Origin: Lactifluus volemus
Lineage: Eukaryota > Basidiomycota > Agaricomycetes > Russulales > Russulaceae
NCBI GenBank assembly: GCA_022376515.1
Contig: WTXI01000182.1
Location: 1-64,000 of the forward strand
Length of the DNA stretch: 64,000 nt
Direction: 5' to 3'
Shown: positions 23,413-35,800 of the stretch, one piece after another
Position numbering within the stretch: position 1 is the first letter of the stretch
How the letters are laid out: each line of letters starts with the position of its first letter
The notes under the pieces: generated by a model
What the model was told of the DNA's origin: nothing
What the model saw: only the letters and a program-made list of their open reading frames with translations
Databases searched by the model: none
Translations under genes and position numbers: made by a program

Positions 23413-26400
23413 GTGGAGAAGAAAGCGGATGTCGTTCTTCCTTTAAACCTTTCTCGCCGAACCATGGACACTTCAAAATCTCACAAAAAATCTCTGTTTC
23501 GAAAACCTGTAAAGAGGTCGAACACCGTCAATGACACTCCTCGACTATCTTCAACTTTCACTACTACTCCAACCGACCGATCCTCAACACGATATTCTTC
23601 CGCAGACCCTTTACCTCAATCTAGAGAGCCCTCTCCATCTGCCCTAAATCGTTCTATCATCCCTGAATCCCTCAAGGAGTTGCCCTCATGGTACCACACC
23701 GAGGGAGAGTGGGCTGCCGCCTCCGCTCACCAATTTCGCGCCAGGTATCCAATACACAACCCGGTTGGCCCTCCATTTTACAAGAATACCCACCTCGCGC
23801 CCCCGACTAGGCCTTCCTCCGTTTTCTCCCCTTCTTTCCCTCCAATGAACCCCGAACCTGCACCCCCACCTAGTCCCCCCACACACCCCCCCAAGGTTCT
23901 CCTCTCCCTACCCCCAGCTCCTCCCAAACCCGCATAATGGACCCTTCCGGCAAGGCTCGCATTCGCAAGTTATCCAACGCCGCACATGACAATGTCGACC
24001 TTCTCGACGGTTCCGACCCTTATGGGACCAACTGGCATCACGAGTCTCCTTATGACTGGGGCTTGTCCGGTGACCGGGCTATCTTGTCTTCCGATGGTTC
24101 AGACGTACGTTCCTTTCAAATTTTCACGAGTTGCCCAAATGAACCATCTGGTTGCCTTAGGCGCGACAGCCGCCGCGTATTGGCACGGCTTCAAGTTCAC
24201 ATCACAAAACTGCCACTCCTTCACCTTTGTCTCAATCTACCTCTGCGATACATCTCAACCCACCCGATCAGGACCTGCCGTCCTTCGCACGCAAGTTCAC
24301 CAAGCGGCGGAAACCCTTCGAGGGTATCTTTGGGTTTTCTCCCACAGCATCACGTCCCGATACCGCCTCCATCGCACCCTCCTCCATCGCAGCGTCCACC
24401 CAGACCGTGACAAACAGACTTTTCAAGCACCAAAGCATATTCAAGTCTGCCTCAACGTCCTCTATTCCTCAAACCATCTCAAACGCGTCTATTGTTCCCT
24501 CCGAGAAGAGACAGAAACGCGGATCCGTGCTTGGCCGCTTTGCCCGTCGTTTCAGCATAGTACGACGTGTAGCAGGCTCGCATTCCCGCGGAGCTAGCCT
24601 CGACGCTAGTAATGAGGGGTCCCGTGGGGACAGACAATCGATTCAAGCCACCGACCGTGCATCAACCGTGACACGTCCACCGTCGATGTCAAACCCTATG
24701 TCTCCACCCGAGATGCGTCAAAGCGCGCGCGTCCCGCCTCCTCGGGCAGAGTCTCCGGATTCACCCCCACTCGAAACGCCCAAAGATGAGGGAACACAAG
24801 ATGGAGTGCTGACACATGACAGAAAGCGCGAATCGATCTCCTCCCTGGAAGTTTCTTACTCCATTGGACGCCTCACCGTCGTCAACCCCGATGTGCTTGA
24901 TTCGACTGATAGCGCTCCAGCCACTCCGGTCAACCGAGTCCACCCCATCCCTGCGACTGCAAGCAGAACCGGCCCGGTCCCGCAAGTGATAGAGAAACCG
25001 TTACCACTTCCAGTACCTCTCTCGGCTATCATCTTCCCAGAGGCTTACCTCGTCGATTCGCCGTCGGCCTTGACTCCCACTTCCAACGCACTAGGGTACA
25101 TGACTCCGACGAATGTACCGGCTCCAGTAAGCCGTGCACCTTCGGGCGAAGAGGGGCAAAGATCGCGACCTAATCCTACAGCTTCTCTGCCAATCTCAAC
25201 ATCACACCCTGTTTCAAAGGGCGGACAGCGCGCTTCTCGCTCCTCGCCACCGTCTTCCCTGCCCGCTTCGGCATCAACCAGCCTATCTCCACCTCATCTC
25301 CCTACGGTCCACCCCATTTCCAAGCCAGCACCGCCTGCTATTGAGACAGACTCCCCGTTATCCCGGGCTTCAATCATCGCAAACCCCCCAACGCCATACG
25401 TAGAGCCTACCCATATTAACACTAGCTCGCCCGCTGTGCCTCCTGTTATCCAGTTGACAATCCCTTCGCCAATAGTTACCCCAATCGTCACTTCCTCCCC
25501 CTCTCGCTCTGTGTCCCAATACGAACCTTCTAGACTTCCTTCTGGTGAACCATCAGCGACGAGGAATCAAACGGCTCGTCAACCCAGCACGGTTCGCAGC
25601 CGTGAGACTGAAACATTCCACCTCGTGCGGAGCCCAAGTGCAGCCGCTACGCAGCCCACTGGTGAAAGCATTATCGTTGGAGGTCAGCAATGGGCAGTCG
25701 TTGGAGGAGGCATGCAACGTTCCAGAACAAAGAAGGACAAAGAAGACTCGAGGCGGAGCCATATAGATACTGAGCGGCGTGAGAGCAGGCGGCAGGATAG
25801 ACCAGTTGAGAAGGTAATGTTACTTTCTTTACGATGTCCTTTGACTCATGTTGTCGTCGCGAAGGCTGCCTCCCCTGTTGCTCCCGCTCCTTCCGCTCCT
25901 CCGAGCGAGACGAGCAAGTCGCGTACGAAGGACGCCAGCTCGAGCCGCAAGCGCATCAGTCAGCCAGAAAGCAGAGATCAAGTTCGCCGATCCACGACCT
26001 TGGCTAGCTCCCGCCCGAACGGTACGACCGCGCCCGCATCTACGCCCACACGAGAGCGTCGCCCGTCGCAGCCACATGAGGGACGCCGCCCGACGTCCGA
26101 GCTAACCTCGGCTGCGGAGATGAATGCTCTCCGTGCGCGGGAGGTGTGGGAGATGGATAGGTTGTGGAAGGGCAGGAGCATGGCATTCGAAGGTCCGCAG
26201 GTCGTTTATGCGCAGTCCATAGGCGACGTCGGCTCGACGACGAGCGTGAACGCCGGCGCCGGCGCCGTTGGAGTCAACGGGCTCGGCGGTAACGGCTCAG
26301 CGCACACTTCGTACAAGTTCCAACCGGGCTTCACATTCCCCACTTCCCCTCCAGCAGGAGGAGGAGGAGTCTACTCGCCGACGTCGCCGTTGTTGCAGCC

Positions 26401-26662
26401 AATGCAGCAGCATGGTCCGCCGCTGTACGATTTTCCGAGCGGGGTGAGGAGTTATCCGGACCTGGCGAGTATACCCAGTATCGGATCGCCGGAGAGTACG
26501 CCTTCCTTGCCCTCGTCGCGTAATCCACTGCCTGCTCCACCCCGTCAGTCACCGTATCGCCCGGGTCCAATTCCCCCGTCTTTCCTTGAGAGGGACGATC
26601 GTGTGGCGGCGGAGTATTGGAGCAGGTACGCCGGCGTGGGCGTCGTTTCATCGACGCACTGA
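23413..26662 (+). CDS. Large disordered Ser/Pro/Thr-rich protein, conserved hypothetical
   Basis: Several exons are joined by short introns. The first runs from 23,413 (or ATG 23,464) with an SWYHTEGEWAAASAHQF-type motif. The next part has a MDPSGKARIRKLSN motif at 23,937 and an NWHHESPYD motif. An intron follows (about 24,104-24,161, GTACGT...TTAG), then a long exon to the stop at 26,662, probably with one more intron at about 25,815-25,865. The frame change between the first two parts is best explained by an intron at about 23,821-23,873, but its donor (GTTTTC) is weak. The middle has a basic KFTKRRKPFEG patch. The rest is low-complexity Ser/Pro. The order of motifs resembles an uncharacterised protein found across Agaricomycetes; this is from memory and unverified. 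No enzyme domain is seen. Confidence 0.6.
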
Positions 26663-27485
26663 GTACTTTCCCCTCCCCACCCCTTCCCTCGCGACTGCCA
26701 CGACGATGCCATGATGGGTTATTCATTCACTTTCACTCTATTAATATATCTACTTCTATGATGGTCATGCTCTTCACGATCACCCTCACCCACCTGCATT
26801 TATCCCCTTCCCTGAGATACCTTTGCTCTATCTATCTAGACAACCCGAGACAGAGACGGAGAGACTCTGCATTGCAATGCTGATTTTTCCCACACCCCTG
26901 CAACTACCCAGCCTTTGTCCACACTGATGACTAACTCTTTACCTCGAGGTGTTTTGTTTACTTTGCTTTTTTGTTTTCTTTTCCATCAACATTTCACACC
27001 GCACCTACCCTTTCACCAGTCGGTTCCCATTTGATTTGTCATGCTACTATCACATCACTTTCAGTCTTCCCACTTTTTTTTTTCTTTTCAAGACAGTTCC
27101 TCGCAAGGCGTTTTTGTGCATATAATTATGAACTGCTTGTGTTCTGTGCTTTTGTACCTTTCCTTATGTTGGCAACGATATTGGGGAGTAATTTGAGTAG
27201 AAATGGACTGCTGCTTCGCCGCGTCTTTGAAAAAAAAAAAAATAGGTCATGTATTGCATCGATTGGGGGAGTGAAAAGAAAAGTTAGGGAAAACAGATTG
27301 AAGTGTGTGATATATGTGTGTACATTGGCGGTGATCATATGTCGTGATCCATATCCATAATAATTGACATAGGGCAAAGGGGAAAGATTAGTATGAAAAC
27401 ATAGGCACGACTAACCGATACAAAACGCTATGTAGACAAGCACACGTCACAAACAATTAGAAAGAGAAAGGAGAGATTATCGTGG
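26663..27485. other. Intergenic stretch between convergent genes
   Basis: Pyrimidine-rich at first and AT-rich later, with an A run near 27,231. Shared as 3' flank by the Ser/Pro-rich gene and the small gene at 27,486-28,098. No gene seen. Confidence 0.5.
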
Positions 27486-28098
27486 TCACGATGGTGGGAA
27501 CGCGGTGGGATCAATGGGGAAATCAGTTTCCGGGTAATCGTTCCACTGGCCATTGGCGTCGAGAAAACGCCGAAGCCGCGCGACTTGGGACGACAGGTGA
27601 AGCACGATGATTTGCATCTTGATGTCGAGCTGTAGCCGAAGGACTTCCTCGCACGCCTTGAGCGCCGCCTCTCGCGTCGAGACGAACATGTCTCCGGCTA
27701 TCCCAAGCCGCTTCAATTCGTCGATCATCTCGCTGAATTCTGAGCACCATGCGAGCACGCCGAGCTTGGGTGGGGATTCAACGCCCAGTTCAACATCGTG
27801 GCATATGACGCACCTGTCCATACTGTTTGTAGCGTCCGAACAGCACATTGGGCGCCGCCTGGAGAGCAAAGTCACACATTTCATTCTTCTCGATAACAGA
27901 GGGGAGAGGTGTATAGTGACGTTGAGGAGGTTGCGGTGGAGGCTAGACAACGAGTTAGTAATGCATGGAGAGAAATGTGAGGGGGGGAGCAACCTCTTGA
28001 CGTGGCGGCGGGTCTTTGAACCACTCGTAGCTAGCGTAATCCACTTCTCCACCAAAGTCGACCGTGTCAGCGGGTTTGCCAAACGCGTTAACAGACAT
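27486..28098 (-). CDS. Conserved hypothetical protein, about 170 residues
   Basis: Three exons start at ATG 28,098. Intron 1 (about 27,994-27,945) has a textbook ACTAAC branch site just before TCTAG. Intron 2 (about 27,813-27,768) starts GTGCGT. The protein begins with a GEVDYASYEWFKDPPPRQE-like segment, then a QAAPNVLFGRYKQYGQ segment. An alpha-helical C-terminal part with Cys and Leu (LGVLAWCSEFSEMID) ends in PTAFPPS. The clean exon structure suggests a real gene. I recognise no domain and propose no function. Confidence 0.65.
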
Positions 28099-28537
28099 TA
28101 GATGAGATTAAAACTAGGGCGCTTGATTATGTCTACGGGTGTGAGAAGTACGTCGGGGACGAGTGGAGTGGCGAGCCTGGGGTGGAGGGTTGGAGGAAGG
28201 GGAAGAAGATGAGGATCCGGCGGTGGAAGCTACACGAGGTGTCAACACGTGCCCGCTTACCATAAATATAGGCGCTCGTACTCACAAACTGGGACTATCT
28301 CTAGGGGTGGAAGTCGAGAGACTGTGGGCTTATTTGTCACCGCCAATCGATATGAATGAGAGCGTGTCTGTAATGAATGAAAGTGGTTAGGATTGAGGAA
28401 CAGCATGGAGTGTATGAAACGCGCCTTTGACACTTTCACTCCAGTGCACGATTTGGCTGTATCCTCCTTCCGGGGAGGGCGACACTTTTTCCTGGTTTCC
28501 ACTAAAGAACGACGATAGTGGGTGATAGTAGCCTTTG
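28099..28537. other. Intergenic stretch, nothing recognised
   Basis: Lies upstream of the small gene and downstream of the next minus-strand gene. It should hold the promoter of the gene ending at 27,486. Confidence 0.5.
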
Positions 28538-30666
28538 TTACTGATGATGAACGTGATCTAGGGCGGATTGGAGGATTGGGAGGAATACTAACTGCGATTG
28601 ACCAGAGCGATTAAGCCTTGATCGACCGCGCGTGCGGAGTACCACAGTGGCTTCAGAAGGAGATTTGCCGTTTGAAGTAAGTGATTTCAAGGTAATCTGA
28701 GAGGATTTGAGGTCCTGGATGTTTACTCGCCCTCGAATAAGGACGACCTCGCCGCGAAGACGTTTAGATGATGAGGAGGTTGAAGAAGGAGGAGATGGTG
28801 TCTGGGTTTGCACGGCCTTTGGAAAATGGACAGTGGAAGCGTCTTCCGTATCTGAGCCGCGGGCAGACCTGGACGAGGAAACGGAGGAATCTTTCGCTTT
28901 CTTGCTAAGTGCGATCTCAAGCTCGCGTACGTTTCGCGAGAGCCAAGAAGGAGAGGGTGGGATAGGAGAATGCCGATAATCTATGGCAGGAGTAACGGCA
29001 ATTGACTCGGTCAAGGTGGAGGGATCAACAAAATTGTAGCCCTCGCGGGGGAGAGGAGGAAGTGGCCGTTCAGTACGACGGAAGCGCAATGGGGGAGTTG
29101 GGGGCACTACTTGTATCGGCAATCCCGCTGGCTTGGGTGGATCACGCTCAGACGTCAAAAGTAGAGTTGGTGCTGATAAGAATCGGCTGCGTCTGTTAGA
29201 CTCGTCGCTGTGAAGATGGGATGTGAGGAATTCCTCGAGAGAGGCGTAGAATGACTGGACGGACGGTTGGGCACGCGAAACACGGGATCCGCGGGGTGTA
29301 ACGTGGGGTGTTTGGACTACTGGGAAAGAGATATCGAATGCCTCTGGTTGAAAATCGGGTAAAACGGGTCCGCTATCAAGAACTTGATGTGAGGACTGAT
29401 GAAGCTGATCAAGGGAAGCGTGCGCGACACGTGTCGTTCGCCCTGGCCTATGCACGGAGAGCTCAGAGATAGGATTCCGAAACGAGGTGCGCAATGTCTC
29501 CCGGGTCAAATTCCCAAACCGTTTCAATGTCGCACTGGCCCTTGTCAAAGTCTTGATAGAGCGACGTGCAGTCGATGGTGTCTCGGTTTGGGTCTGCGGG
29601 GAGGGTGAGGATGAAGGATTTGGGAACGGGAGCTGTAAGGGGGGTAGTGAAGATGGCTGGACCGAAGGTTGAGGTTGAGGAAGGATACTCGGTCGGGGGA
29701 CTGTATGAGCCGATGGCGTTGGTGAAGGTGATGATCGAGAGTTGGCGGTATAAAAGGACTGTGAAGATGCCACGCGAGCAGTGTCGGCCTCCTCTGGATT
29801 ATTTACAGATGCTATTTCCTGATCACGAATGGGCTCAGAACGAAAAGGATCGCGATCGTAGAAAACAGACCCGTCGTCGTGAACAGGATTGATTTCCTGA
29901 GATGCGGGAGGTTTAGATTTGGTCGGAGTGGGGATAAAAGTGGGTGGAAGTGGAAAATCGAGGATGAGCCTGAGCTCAGCGTTTCGACGAGAAGATTTAC
30001 GGGAACGCTTTGATGTCTTGCTAATTGTACGCGATCGTACGTGTACTTGAGATTGTTGGGAGGCGGAGGAAGCGGAACCTGAGTTAACGTCGGCCTCCCC
30101 GGATGACTTGTTGGAAACGCCCGACGTGCGAGCGACTCCCGACTCGGTTAGACCGACTCGTTCAGCTTCAGCAACTTCGAGGGGCAAGTCGGCAAGACTG
30201 ATTGCTTCAAAATCGTCCACCCAGTCTTCCAAATCTTCTTCAGCCACGGTGGTTAGGCCTCTTGTTCCATCGACACCTCCACTCGGCGGTTGATCTGAAT
30301 CTTGACGCGCTACTCCTGAATCCCCAGGTGTAGAATCCTCGGGTAGTTGATCGGTCGAGCTACTTGTAGAGCCACGAAGGCTACGTACAAGCCTCGACCG
30401 CAGGAAACTCTTGGACCTGAACGTCGCGTCGTCGTCAAGTCCTGGACAGAAAGGACTTGTTCTGAGGAAGGGGCTCGCTCTGTCAGTTTCCAACGACTTT
30501 GTTGAACTGAAGAGCGCCCTAGCGGCGCGACTGGCGCGTGTTCGCCTGATGGGGACAACCAGACCGGGAAACACCCTGAAAAAGTCAATGAAAGAAGTTA
30601 TCTATCTCGCCTCGTGTCGAAATGTGGGGCACCTGCCCGAGAGGCGGTGCACCTCTCCAACCCCAT
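28538..30666 (-). CDS. Large disordered Ser/Arg-rich protein, hypothetical
   Basis: A long exon from about 30,575 to the stop at 28,538 encodes some 678 residues. The open frame has no ATG at its beginning and is preceded by TTTTTCAG, an acceptor. A small first exon from ATG 30,666 (ATGGGGTTGGAGAG, then GTGCAC) splices in frame to it through a 77 bp intron. The protein is low in hydrophobic segments and rich in Ser, Arg and Pro. It has an acidic motif (EEDLEDWVDDFEAISL) near residue 115 and basic repeats (KTSKRSRKSSRR). No enzyme domain is seen. It could be a scaffold or regulatory protein, but this is a guess. Confidence 0.6.
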
Positions 30667-31310
30667 CCTCACTTTAACATCCCCACGCATCAAGCACGAT
30701 CAATGCGTGTATAGACAAACAATCGAGCATGTTTTACAGGTGTGGACTCTCTATCGCGCATCTGTTATCCAACTCGATCCTGGGTTCCCATAATGATAGG
30801 TGCCTTCCTTGAGGCTCCATGGGAGTTCCGTTAGCGAACCGTTTACTTGCCTCACGTCACGGGTGCCACATCCAGCACGTTTGTTGATGTCAATCTCTTA
30901 TCCCCTATTCCCGTGGGTGACAAATGATATGAGTAAGAGACTGCATGCTAGTCTGTTCCGTTGATTTGATTTCACCCGTCCACGAAGAGTCCGAAGAGAG
31001 CGCTCAAATGAATACCATCACTGGCGCTTTCCCTCCCTGCTTCGCACCACGGCGCTAGTAGTGCGATTTCTCCTTCTCGCTTCATCTTGCCCGCTTCAGG
31101 TGATATCACTGCAGACCCTGCCGGTGAGCTGTCGCCTGGTGGTATCCCTGAAGCGATGCGACGTCCCACCATGGCCTCCCGTCCCATTCCTGTTTTCGTA
31201 AGTCATTCCGGTACTTCACAGACCTAACGATAGGCTGCTCTCCAGACCGCTTGTTAGCAACGTTGCCTGTTCTTGCGGTGGCAGGACGGCCTCCTCCCGC
31301 GGTTAATAGA
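30667..31310. other. Intergenic stretch with a possible captured coding fragment
   Basis: At about 31,011-31,195 the plus strand has an open stretch rich in Ser, Pro and Ala with a PAGELSPGGIPEAMRRPTM motif, ending in a good donor (GTAAGT at 31,198). No continuation is found downstream, where array-derived sequence starts within about 100 bp. It may be a gene remnant truncated by arrival of the SDR array. Weak support. Confidence 0.3.
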
Positions 31311-31830
31311 AACTACTAGGTTCAAACAATTCGACGAACTAGGTACATTGCATATAACAACATCATTGACAGAAGGCATAGCAAGAAGCACGACGTGAGA
31401 ACAGAGATAACCCGAGATAAGTTCGTCAACTGTATGCCGGGTTTGAAATTCTGGTTGCACAGTAAATACGACTGCACAATCTATTCTGGCGATTGGTCAT
31501 ATGAATATAGGAGATAGGATACGTACCGACTGCGTCCTCCTCTGGAGATGATCGCAAGTCATCCATGTGTTAGCACTAATCCCAGCCAATGGTCACTCAT
31601 GTCCCACTTGCGACTTCGACCATTTACCAGAACATCAGCACGCTTGCGAGGCTGTGGAGAGTTCGCGCTATTGTATGGAAGATTAAAGCGGAACTCACAT
31701 CACCCAAACCAATAGCTACTCTACCAATAATGTCTTCGATGAAGCAAGGGATCCCTTGACGGGTAGCTCTCAATACATGGGGGCCGTCAGGCTATCGCCG
31801 AGTGATGAAGAGAATCGGCTCAGATAAGCC
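31311..31830. pseudogene. Relic of array unit 0: SDR 3' flank plus antisense ligase 5' remnant
   Basis: Positions 31,311-31,420 match the 3' flank found after each SDR gene (GACGAACTAGGTACATT, then AAGAAGCACGACGTGAGA). From 31,421 the minus strand matches the ligase gene at 53,110 read backwards. It runs from the PAYTVDE-coding point through exons with EEDEV and DGLA-like coding to the first exon (PQGIP, FIEDIIGR-like). The SDR gene that should precede it is gone. It marks the left edge of the tandem array. Confidence 0.75.
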
Positions 31831-32507
31831 GAGATCCGACCTGTCGTACCTCCGAGTCCTCAACGGCGCGTTCAAAGCACGAGAGCATCGCGTTTGGCTG
31901 AGGAGACGAGTTCGGACATGGTGTAATAAGAGATAAACAGGATGGCATGTGGATACTCAGTTGTGATTGGGGAGGTTTTATAGGCTTATTAATAAGAAGG
32001 GGTGAGATGAAGGCAGTTTACATCGGGCGCATGATGGATTCCAGTAGCACACGAGTGCACTGAGCCAACATTGGTCCCACACCTGGGATAAATTGTAGGT
32101 CAAATCCTAATCGCGTCATCTCAAACTTGAGCGCTTGAGCGCTTGAGCACTTGAGTGTTCGCCAAAGTACAAGTCCTGCAGACTCCAATCCTTTGCTTTG
32201 ACGCGTGTTGACATGAACGACAAGGACACCAATAAAGTGTATATCCCCGCTGATAGGGCTACTCCCGAGTTCCGACGAGAATAAAGGCCGACGCACAATT
32301 TCAGTTAAATTCACAATAACCACCTGAGGCCTGAGGACATGTTTGACTAAAAGGTGCGGCGTGGGAAGGAGGTATGAGTTTGAATAACCGATCATGGCAA
32401 TTTCACTCCGACTTCAAACGGTCCCGCTTTCACTGGCAGCCACCCAAGATGTGACTCATACACGGAATCCTGTGAACCCGTGGACTGCCTTACGCACACT
32501 GGTACAA
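31831..32507. promoter_or_regulatory. Divergent intergenic region between ligase remnant and SDR1
   Basis: Homologous, in opposite orientation, to the upstream region of the complete ligase at 52,560-52,720. Both share a block with CGCGTGTTGACATGAACGACAAG (here 32,202-32,224; reverse complement near 52,617). The block also appears at 46,384-46,470 and 49,790-49,870. It is the ancestral shared upstream region of a ligase/SDR divergent pair. Confidence 0.6.
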
Positions 32508-32514
32508 TATAAAA
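32508..32514 (+). promoter_or_regulatory. TATA box of SDR1
   Basis: TATAAAA 57 bp before the ATG. The same ACAATATAAAA context precedes SDR2 (34,103), SDR3 (36,355), SDR4 (38,648) and SDR5 (47,902) at about the same distance, usually followed by GGACGGTGAGCCCGA. Confidence 0.7.
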
Positions 32515-32570
32515 TGGCCGTGAGTCCGACCTTCTTCCTCAAGTTTTCTTCCAACTGAATTTCAATTGCC

Positions 32571-33572
32571 ATGTCGCCTCCCAAAGTTTGGTTAATTACT
32601 GGTGCAAACTCCGGTCTCGGACTCGCGATAGCTCAAAGTGTCCTGTCTAAAGGAGACAAGGTGCCATATTTTATCATGTAGAATCTCCACAGGCCTTACC
32701 GTTCCCATCAGGTTATCGCTGCCGCTCGTGATGCTGCTAAAATCCCGACGTCATTGAGTGGTGCTAAAGCTTACACGCTTGACCCAAGTGCTCCTGAAGC
32801 CGACGTAAAGCATGCTGCTAAAGAAGCCCTCAAGGTATACGGGCGAATCGACGTCCTCGTCAACAACGCTGGATATTCACAACCCGGTGTTGTAGAGGAG
32901 CTACGGTGAGTCCTTTGTCTTTTCGTTTCGAGTCTGTACCTACTTGTCGCACGATTTAGGTCTGAAGACATCCACGCACAGTACCAGACGAACGTGTTTG
33001 GACCGATCGCGATCATTCAGGCCTTGCTGCCTTCATTTCGCGCCCAAGGGTCTGGCCATATCCTGAACATATCCTCTGTAGTGGCCTTCGCGACCCGTGC
33101 GACGTTCGGGGCCTACAACAGCTCCAAGGCGGCTCTCGACGCGTTCTCGGAAACACTCGCGCAGGAAGTCGAGCCGTTCGGCGTGCGCGTTCACATCATC
33201 GCGCCAGGCCTTTTCCTAACCAACTTTATGGCGCCAATAAAAGCGCACTATAATCGCCAGGACACGACTGGGGCATATACGACGCCCGACGAGGGACTCA
33301 GTTTGATGGAGGGCGCAATTTCGTCGCTCATCGCCAGCCGTCAGATCGGCGATCCCAAGAAATTGGCGGAGCGTCTGTACGAAATAGTCTCCGGGACAGG
33401 CCTCGCGCAGGGTCTAACGGATAACAAAGATTGGGTGCGAATACCGCTCGGCCCAGACTCGGGTGCTGGGATGAGGGAAAAGGTAGCAGCCATCTCGGCG
33501 AGCGTCGAGGCGTATGAGCCAATTTGGAAGTCGACAAACTTGGACTCGAATGACGATGGGCTGAAGGAGTAA
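32571..33572 (+). CDS. Short-chain dehydrogenase/reductase, array copy SDR1
   Basis: Exons 32,571-32,660, 32,712-32,905 and 32,960-33,572 encode 298 residues. Classical SDR features are present: the cofactor loop TGANSGLG near residue 9, the NNAG motif, the catalytic Ser in NISS, and the YNSSK active site. The enzyme should use NAD(P)H to interconvert a carbonyl and an alcohol. The substrate is unknown. The final codons differ from the other copies: CAA has become TAA, so the protein lacks the last four residues (QFGI). The two introns are at identical positions in all five intact copies. Confidence 0.9.
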
Positions 33573-33687
33573 TTTGGTATTTGAGTTGACGAAGCAAGCA
33601 GATTCAAACTATGTACATTATTACAGATAACAACAAGAACATAGCAAGAAGCACGATGTGAGAACTGAGATAAAAACCCAATATTTT

Positions 33688-33805
33688 CATCAATTGTGCA
33701 TGCCGGGATTGGATTTCTACTGCATGACAACATATGAAGTCAAGCAAGAGAGCAAGCCGCATATATTGTACGTAGAGACAGTGCCGTGCAGTGCCCAAAA
33801 TACGA
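33688..33805 (-). pseudogene. Antisense ligase remnant after SDR1 (short)
   Basis: Matches the complete ligase gene read backwards, only from the PAYTVDE-coding point to the WAL-coding exon. The other exons seen in unit 2 have been lost. It joins directly to the upstream region of SDR2 at about 33,806. Confidence 0.75.
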
Positions 33806-34166
33806 TGGATTGAAGCGAATCCACCGCACCCTGTACTAGTAGAACCACCAGCGTGGGCCGATTAGGTACGTGAAGCAAGTTTCTGCACAAGCAATAGCAC
33901 AAGCAACAGCCAATACAGACCCGCATTTCTCCGCCGGGGCGCTCCGTTGGTGGCGCGCCTGTTCTATCTCAGTGACTCAGTCAACACAAAAACGGTCCCG
34001 CTTTAGTAGCCGCCCCTGCGAATGGAGTTACACAGGTAATCGTGTGAACTCATGGACATGCCTTACTAGGTAGCTGAGATGTGTCCCTGAGCTTGCGATA
34101 CAATATAAAAGGACGGTGAGCCCGATTCTCGCCCCCCCATATTCTTGCAACTGAATTTCACTTACC

Positions 34167-35173
34167 ATGTCGTCTTCCAAAGTCTGGTTAATTACTGGTG
34201 CAAACTCCGGTCTCGGGCTCGCGATAGCTCAAAGCGTCCTATCTAAAGGAGACAAGGTGCTATGTTTTATCCTGTAGAATCACCAGACCTTACCGTTCCT
34301 GTCAGGTCATCGCTGCCGCTCGAGATGCCGCCAAAATCCCACCGTCATTGAGTGGAGCCAAGGCCTACACGCTTGACCCAAGTGCTCCTGAAGCTGACAT
34401 AAAGCATGCTGCTAAAGAAGCCCTCAAGATATATGGGCGGATTGATGTCCTCGTCAACAATGCTGGATATGGACAACCCGGTGTTGTAGAAGACCTACGG
34501 TTAGTCTTGTTCCTTTTTGTTTAGACCCTCCGAGCGGATTTCGAGCTTAAATTTAGCACGATTTAGGTCTGAGGACATCCACGCACAGTTCCAGACAAAC
34601 GTGTTTGGACCCATCGCGATCATTCAGGCCTTGCTGCCTTCGTTCCGCGCCCAGGGGTATGGCCACATCCTGAACATATCCTCTATAGCGGGCTTCGTAA
34701 GTTGGGCGTCAGTTGGGGCCTACAGCAGCTCCAAGGCGGCTCTCGACTCGTTCTCGGAGACGCTTGCACAGGAAGTCGCACCCTTCGGCGTACGCGTACA
34801 CATTATCTCGCCCGGCTTTTTCCCAACCAACTTTTTGGCGGTGGTCAAGGCAAACCAAGGTCCCCAGGACACGAATGGGGCATATACGATGCCCGAGCAG
34901 GGAGAGGGTGTGGTTTCGTCACGCATCGCCAGTCGTCGGGTTGGCGATCCCATGAAGTTGGGAGAGCGTCTGTACGAAATAGTCTACGGGACCGGCATCG
35001 CGCAGGGTCTAATGGATAACAAAGATTGGGTGCGTGTACCGCTCGGCCCAGACTCGGGTGCTAGTATGAGGGAAAAGGTAGCAGCGATCTCGGCAAGCGT
35101 CGAGGCGTATGAGCCAATTTGGAACTCGACAGACATGGATGACGCTCGGCTGAAGGAACAATTTGGTATTTGA
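34167..35173 (+). CDS. Short-chain dehydrogenase/reductase, array copy SDR2
   Basis: Exons 34,167-34,256, 34,306-34,499 and 34,567-35,173 encode 296 residues. TGANSGLG, NNAGY, NISS and YSSSK are present, so the enzyme should be active. Compared with SDR3 it lacks five residues after the MPEQ motif, an in-frame deletion. The TATA box is at 34,103. SDR2 and SDR3 resemble each other more than the other copies. Confidence 0.9.
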
Positions 35174-35278
35174 GTTGACGAAATGACTAGATTCAAACTA
35201 GGTACATTATTACAACATCATTGACAAAGAGCATAGCAAGTAGCACGACGTGAGAGCCGAGATAAAACCCGATATTTT

Positions 35279-35800
35279 CATTAACTGTGTATGCTGGGAT
35301 TGGATTTCTACTGCATGAAGTCAATCAAGAGAGCAAGCCGCATATATTGTAGACAGCGCCGTGCAGTGCCCAAAATACGAGCGTTTTTTGTTGTAAGAAA
35401 ATATCGGCGATTGGTTGCATGAACATAGGAGATGCGCTGACCCACGTGGTTAGGAGAGTAGAGAAACCATCAGGCAGGTGTAGATGGAAAAAAATAGGAT
35501 CCGTACCGACTTCATCTTCCTCGGAAGGTGATCGCAAGTTATCCAAGTGTTAACGCTACTAGTGGGACACGAGCGAGATTACTATTCTCAGCCAAGACTT
35601 GCTCTGAGATGACGGGGAAAGAAGGGCAGAGGAAGGCACGCGCGAGGAGTTTCGAGAAAGTGGGTGATTCTTTTGATAAAAAAAAAAAAGCTGAATCACT
35701 CGATGAAGGAAGGGACCCTTTGAGGGCGGGTGGCTCTCAACACATACGTGGGACCGTCAGGTTATCGGGGATGATGGGAACCGGCTCAAGCAAGTGCCAG
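35279..35800 (-). pseudogene. Antisense ligase remnant after SDR2 (long)
   Basis: Reading backwards, it holds remnants of about the first five exons of the ligase, from the PAYTVDE point to the first exon around RPQRVPSFIE and the upstream PLPS-like start region. An A run near 35,678 and small indels break the frame. The break point inside the ligase is the same as in units 1 and 5. Confidence 0.75.

Noticed and set aside
26971..27360. 129-residue open frame in the AT-rich intergenic region
   Set aside because: Low-complexity Phe/Ser-rich translation of pyrimidine-rich 3' flanking DNA, spanning a poly-A run. No intron signals or domain.
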